Source: Bacillaceae bacterium
GTDB taxonomy: Bacteria; Bacillota; Bacilli; Bacillales; Alkalibacillaceae
Assembly (NCBI GenBank): GCA_017656265.1
Contig: JACDOD010000008.1
Coordinates: forward strand, 62,001 to 126,000
DNA length: 64,000 nucleotides
Reading direction: 5' to 3'
Shown here: positions 62,204 through 64,000 of the stretch, in pieces
How the letters are laid out: each line of letters starts with the position of its first letter
How positions within the stretch are numbered: the stretch's first letter is position 1
The notes under the pieces: generated by a model
What the model was told of the DNA's origin: nothing
Database searches by the model: none
What the model saw: the letters and a program-made list of their open reading frames with translations, nothing else
Position numbers and translations under genes: made by a program

Positions 62204-64000
62204 TGTAAATTCCGAGTTGCTATTAATTTGCTCAATAATGTGAATGATTTGCTTTGCATCATCAATGTTGTCCTTGAATAACTCCGATATACTCCCGAGT
62301 GCACGAAAAGGCTCTTCCTGAAGAACTTCTTTCTCAAGGTACCCGTTTTTGATTACATAATCAATGATTAGCTGAACAAACTTGATTTGGTTACTATTTA
62401 GTCGCTCTTCTGACAGAAATTCAGAAAAAGCTTCGTTAGCAGCTTGTCTGTCCAAACCTACAATTTGACGAACAAGCCTAGTAATTGAAGTGTCACCAAA
62501 CACCTTTTCATATTCTTCTTTTGTGCCAAGTTCTTTCCAGAGGATATCTTCTAACAATTTTACATCTTGTGCTGTTAGTGGTTTGTTGTTACGCAATTTA
62601 TAAATCACTACTTGATCTTTATGTTCTTTTAAATATTGATTTACACGTTTCCGGTAATTTTGCAAATTATTTGATGCGTAAAGAGGTTCGCCTTCTTTTG
62701 CTAACGTTTGGAAAGTGTCTTTGAAATTTGTAAAGTAATCTTTTTGATGTTCTTTTTCCAAGAACTTGATCAGCTCTCGCATGACCGTACGTACTTCTTC
62801 AAGGGCAAACACATCGGCTTCTTCCCAAAATTGATCATCTTGTACGCGATAAAGAATTTCTTTATTCTCGTTGATTTGTGGTATCGTTCCAAGTTCAGCC
62901 AATTTTTCAGAGGTATTAACCACACTTCGAATTTGTTTTGTAGCACTATTGGCTGTAAGGTAAGCTAATTCAATCGTATACATGACATTGTCAAAGCGTT
63001 TTGCCATTTCATCATCGTCCATAGGTGGTATCAATGGTGCAATATGTTCTTTAATTTCATTCACATTTGAAATCGAAAGTGATTGCCAGTTATCTTTGTT
63101 CTTGTATTTATGAATATATTTTAAATGCATCCGTACTTGAAAGTTATCTTCATTTAGTCGATGGATCTCTTCTAACAGCTCGTCCACAAGCTGCTGACGG
63201 TAATTTATGTACTTTTCCACCTGGAAATCAAGCGCCTGAAGTTCTCTTATGATATCTAATTTAAGTTCAAAAATACGCTGTGTTAGGCTAACCGTGAGCG
63301 TTCCTTCAATCCCTTTCTCATTCTCTCGGAAAAATTCAAAGTTCCGCAAATAATCAAAGATCAAGAAATATTCTTTATCCTGGCCTGGACCAAATAAATC
63401 TTCACACAAACGGGTCCCACGGCCAATCATCTGCCAGAATTTCGACTTGGAACGAACCTTTTTAAAGAAGACCAGGTTGACGACTTCCGGAATATCGACT
63501 CCTGTATCGAGCATGTCTACCGATACAGCAATATGTGGTGGCTTATCCTTTGTCGAAAAATCTTCGATTAATGTATCGACATAATTGACTTTGTAGTCAA
63601 TTCGTCGGCAGAAGTTGCCACCGTAATGGGGATATAATTCATTAAAGCGTTTGACAATTTGTTTAGCATGTTTGGAGTTCTTGGCAAAAATTATCGTTTT
63701 TCCTAAACGATCTCCACCTTCCATTTTAATTCCTTTTTCCATGAGCTCAGTTAATACCTGATCGATAGTATGATCGTTAAAGAGCCATTCGTTCAATGCC
63801 CCGCTCGATATATAATCTCCTACTTCTTTATCAAACGTATCCTCATACTGTTCCTGTTCTTCTGGACTTAATTCATCGTAATGGATCCCATCATCTAAAA
63901 ACTTTGACGTTGATTCAATTGTCCGATAATCGACAAGATAACCATCCTTTACGGCTTGTTCCAGCTCATAGGCATATGTTGGATTTCCTGTTTCCAACCC
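62192..64000 (-). CDS. hsdR: Type I restriction enzyme HsdR, C-terminal part (partial)
   Basis: About 602 codons are visible; the frame stays open to the window edge ('GLETGNPTYAYELEQAVKDGYLVDY'), so the track's start is artificial. Helicase domain 2 is present: 'KTIIFAKNSKHAKQIVKRFNELYP', 'IAVSVDMLDTGVDIPEVVNLVFFKKVRSKSKFWQMIGRGTRLCEDLFG' (motifs V and VI). It is followed by the EcoEI-type HsdR C-terminal domain that contacts HsdM. The N-terminal nuclease and Walker A lie outside. HsdR translocates and cuts unmodified DNA. Confidence 0.93.
   Translation of the reverse strand, partial: GLETGNPTYAYELEQAVKDGYLVDYRTIESTSKFLDDGIHYDELSPEEQEQYEDTFDKEVGDYISSGALNEWLFNDHTIDQVLTELMEKGIKMEGGDRLGKTIIFAKNSKHAKQIVKRFNELYPHYGGNFCRRIDYKVNYVDTLIEDFSTKDKPPHIAVSVDMLDTGVDIPEVVNLVFFKKVRSKSKFWQMIGRGTRLCEDLFGPGQDKEYFLIFDYLRNFEFFRENEKGIEGTLTVSLTQRIFELKLDIIRELQALDFQVEKYINYRQQLVDELLEEIHRLNEDNFQVRMHLKYIHKYKNKDNWQSLSISNVNEIKEHIAPLIPPMDDDEMAKRFDNVMYTIELAYLTANSATKQIRSVVNTSEKLAELGTIPQINENKEILYRVQDDQFWEEADVFALEEVRTVMRELIKFLEKEHQKDYFTNFKDTFQTLAKEGEPLYASNNLQNYRKRVNQYLKEHKDQVVIYKLRNNKPLTAQDVKLLEDILWKELGTKEEYEKVFGDTSITRLVRQIVGLDRQAANEAFSEFLSEERLNSNQIKFVQLIIDYVIKNGYLEKEVLQEEPFRALGSISELFKDNIDDAKQIIHIIEQINSNSEFTEGA

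Noticed and set aside
62192-63997. Start of hsdR at 63997
   Set aside because: The codon is an internal TTG and the frame stays open to the window edge; the protein clearly lacks its N-terminal nuclease and helicase domain 1.

Overview
The window looks like low-GC Firmicutes DNA from the Bacillaceae. The support is the protein families (a YckD-like DUF2680 protein, a CotJC-type manganese catalase, a YesL-like DUF624 protein), strong AGGAGG-type ribosome binding sites, frequent TTG and GTG starts, and AT-rich spacers. I cannot fix the genus from sequence alone.

Region 1 (1-19.2 kb) is ordinary chromosome rich in transport, stress and regulatory genes. It holds an ATP-grasp ligase cut by the window edge, DUF2680, four MFS transporters, three proteins with a GyrI-like effector-binding domain, LysR, AraC, ArsR-rhodanese and TetR regulators, two DinB-like proteins, a manganese catalase, a VanX-like dipeptidase, a Yip1-like membrane protein, an MMPL exporter with its TetR regulator, and a PrpE-like phosphatase.

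Region 2 (19.2-33.3 kb) is a complete type I-B (Cst/Tneap-like) CRISPR-Cas locus. The order on the minus strand is WYL regulator, cas6, cas8b1, cas7, cas5, cas3, cas4, cas1, cas2. It lies between two arrays of one 29-nt repeat (20 and 22 repeats), both transcribed on the minus strand from similar leaders. Between the WYL gene and cas6 is a short RNA-like unit: degenerate repeat, 30-nt pseudo-spacer, degenerate repeat, terminator. The first 18 nt of the pseudo-spacer match the cas6 promoter/leader at 16 positions, next to a CCT that would serve as PAM. This is the architecture of a CreR-type autoregulatory crRNA-like RNA, which would guide Cascade to repress its own cas operon. It is the most notable finding. 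Minus-strand tetR 3'-end fragments sit on both sides of the locus.

Region 3 (33.3-40.3 kb) is chromosomal: Nudix hydrolase, small membrane proteins, KatG behind a PerR-like box, a tandem array of 52-bp hairpin repeats, a GNAT acetyltransferase, an LRR lipoprotein and a YiiX-like papain-fold protein.

Region 4 (40.5 kb to the end) reads as a series of decayed Tn7-like elements placed one after another. Their ends share a TnsB-site-like motif (AATAAAAAAGTTGTTTAA). Element A (about 40.57-43.89 kb) carries a phosphotransferase, an IS605-like relic, a flavin reductase, an ArsR-type regulator and a collapsed tnsA/tnsB remnant. Element B (43,889-56,368) carries a glycan-use operon (lacI, ABC importer, GH35, GH2, DUF624) and broken tnsA and tnsB. 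Element C starts at 56,373, four bases after B ends, and carries a DGQHR-domain protein tightly coupled to a divergent RelA/SpoT-domain protein, a candidate two-gene defence or toxin module. Element D starts at 59,731 inside a tetR fragment and carries an AAA_13/RloC-like ATPase and a type I restriction HsdR that runs off the window.
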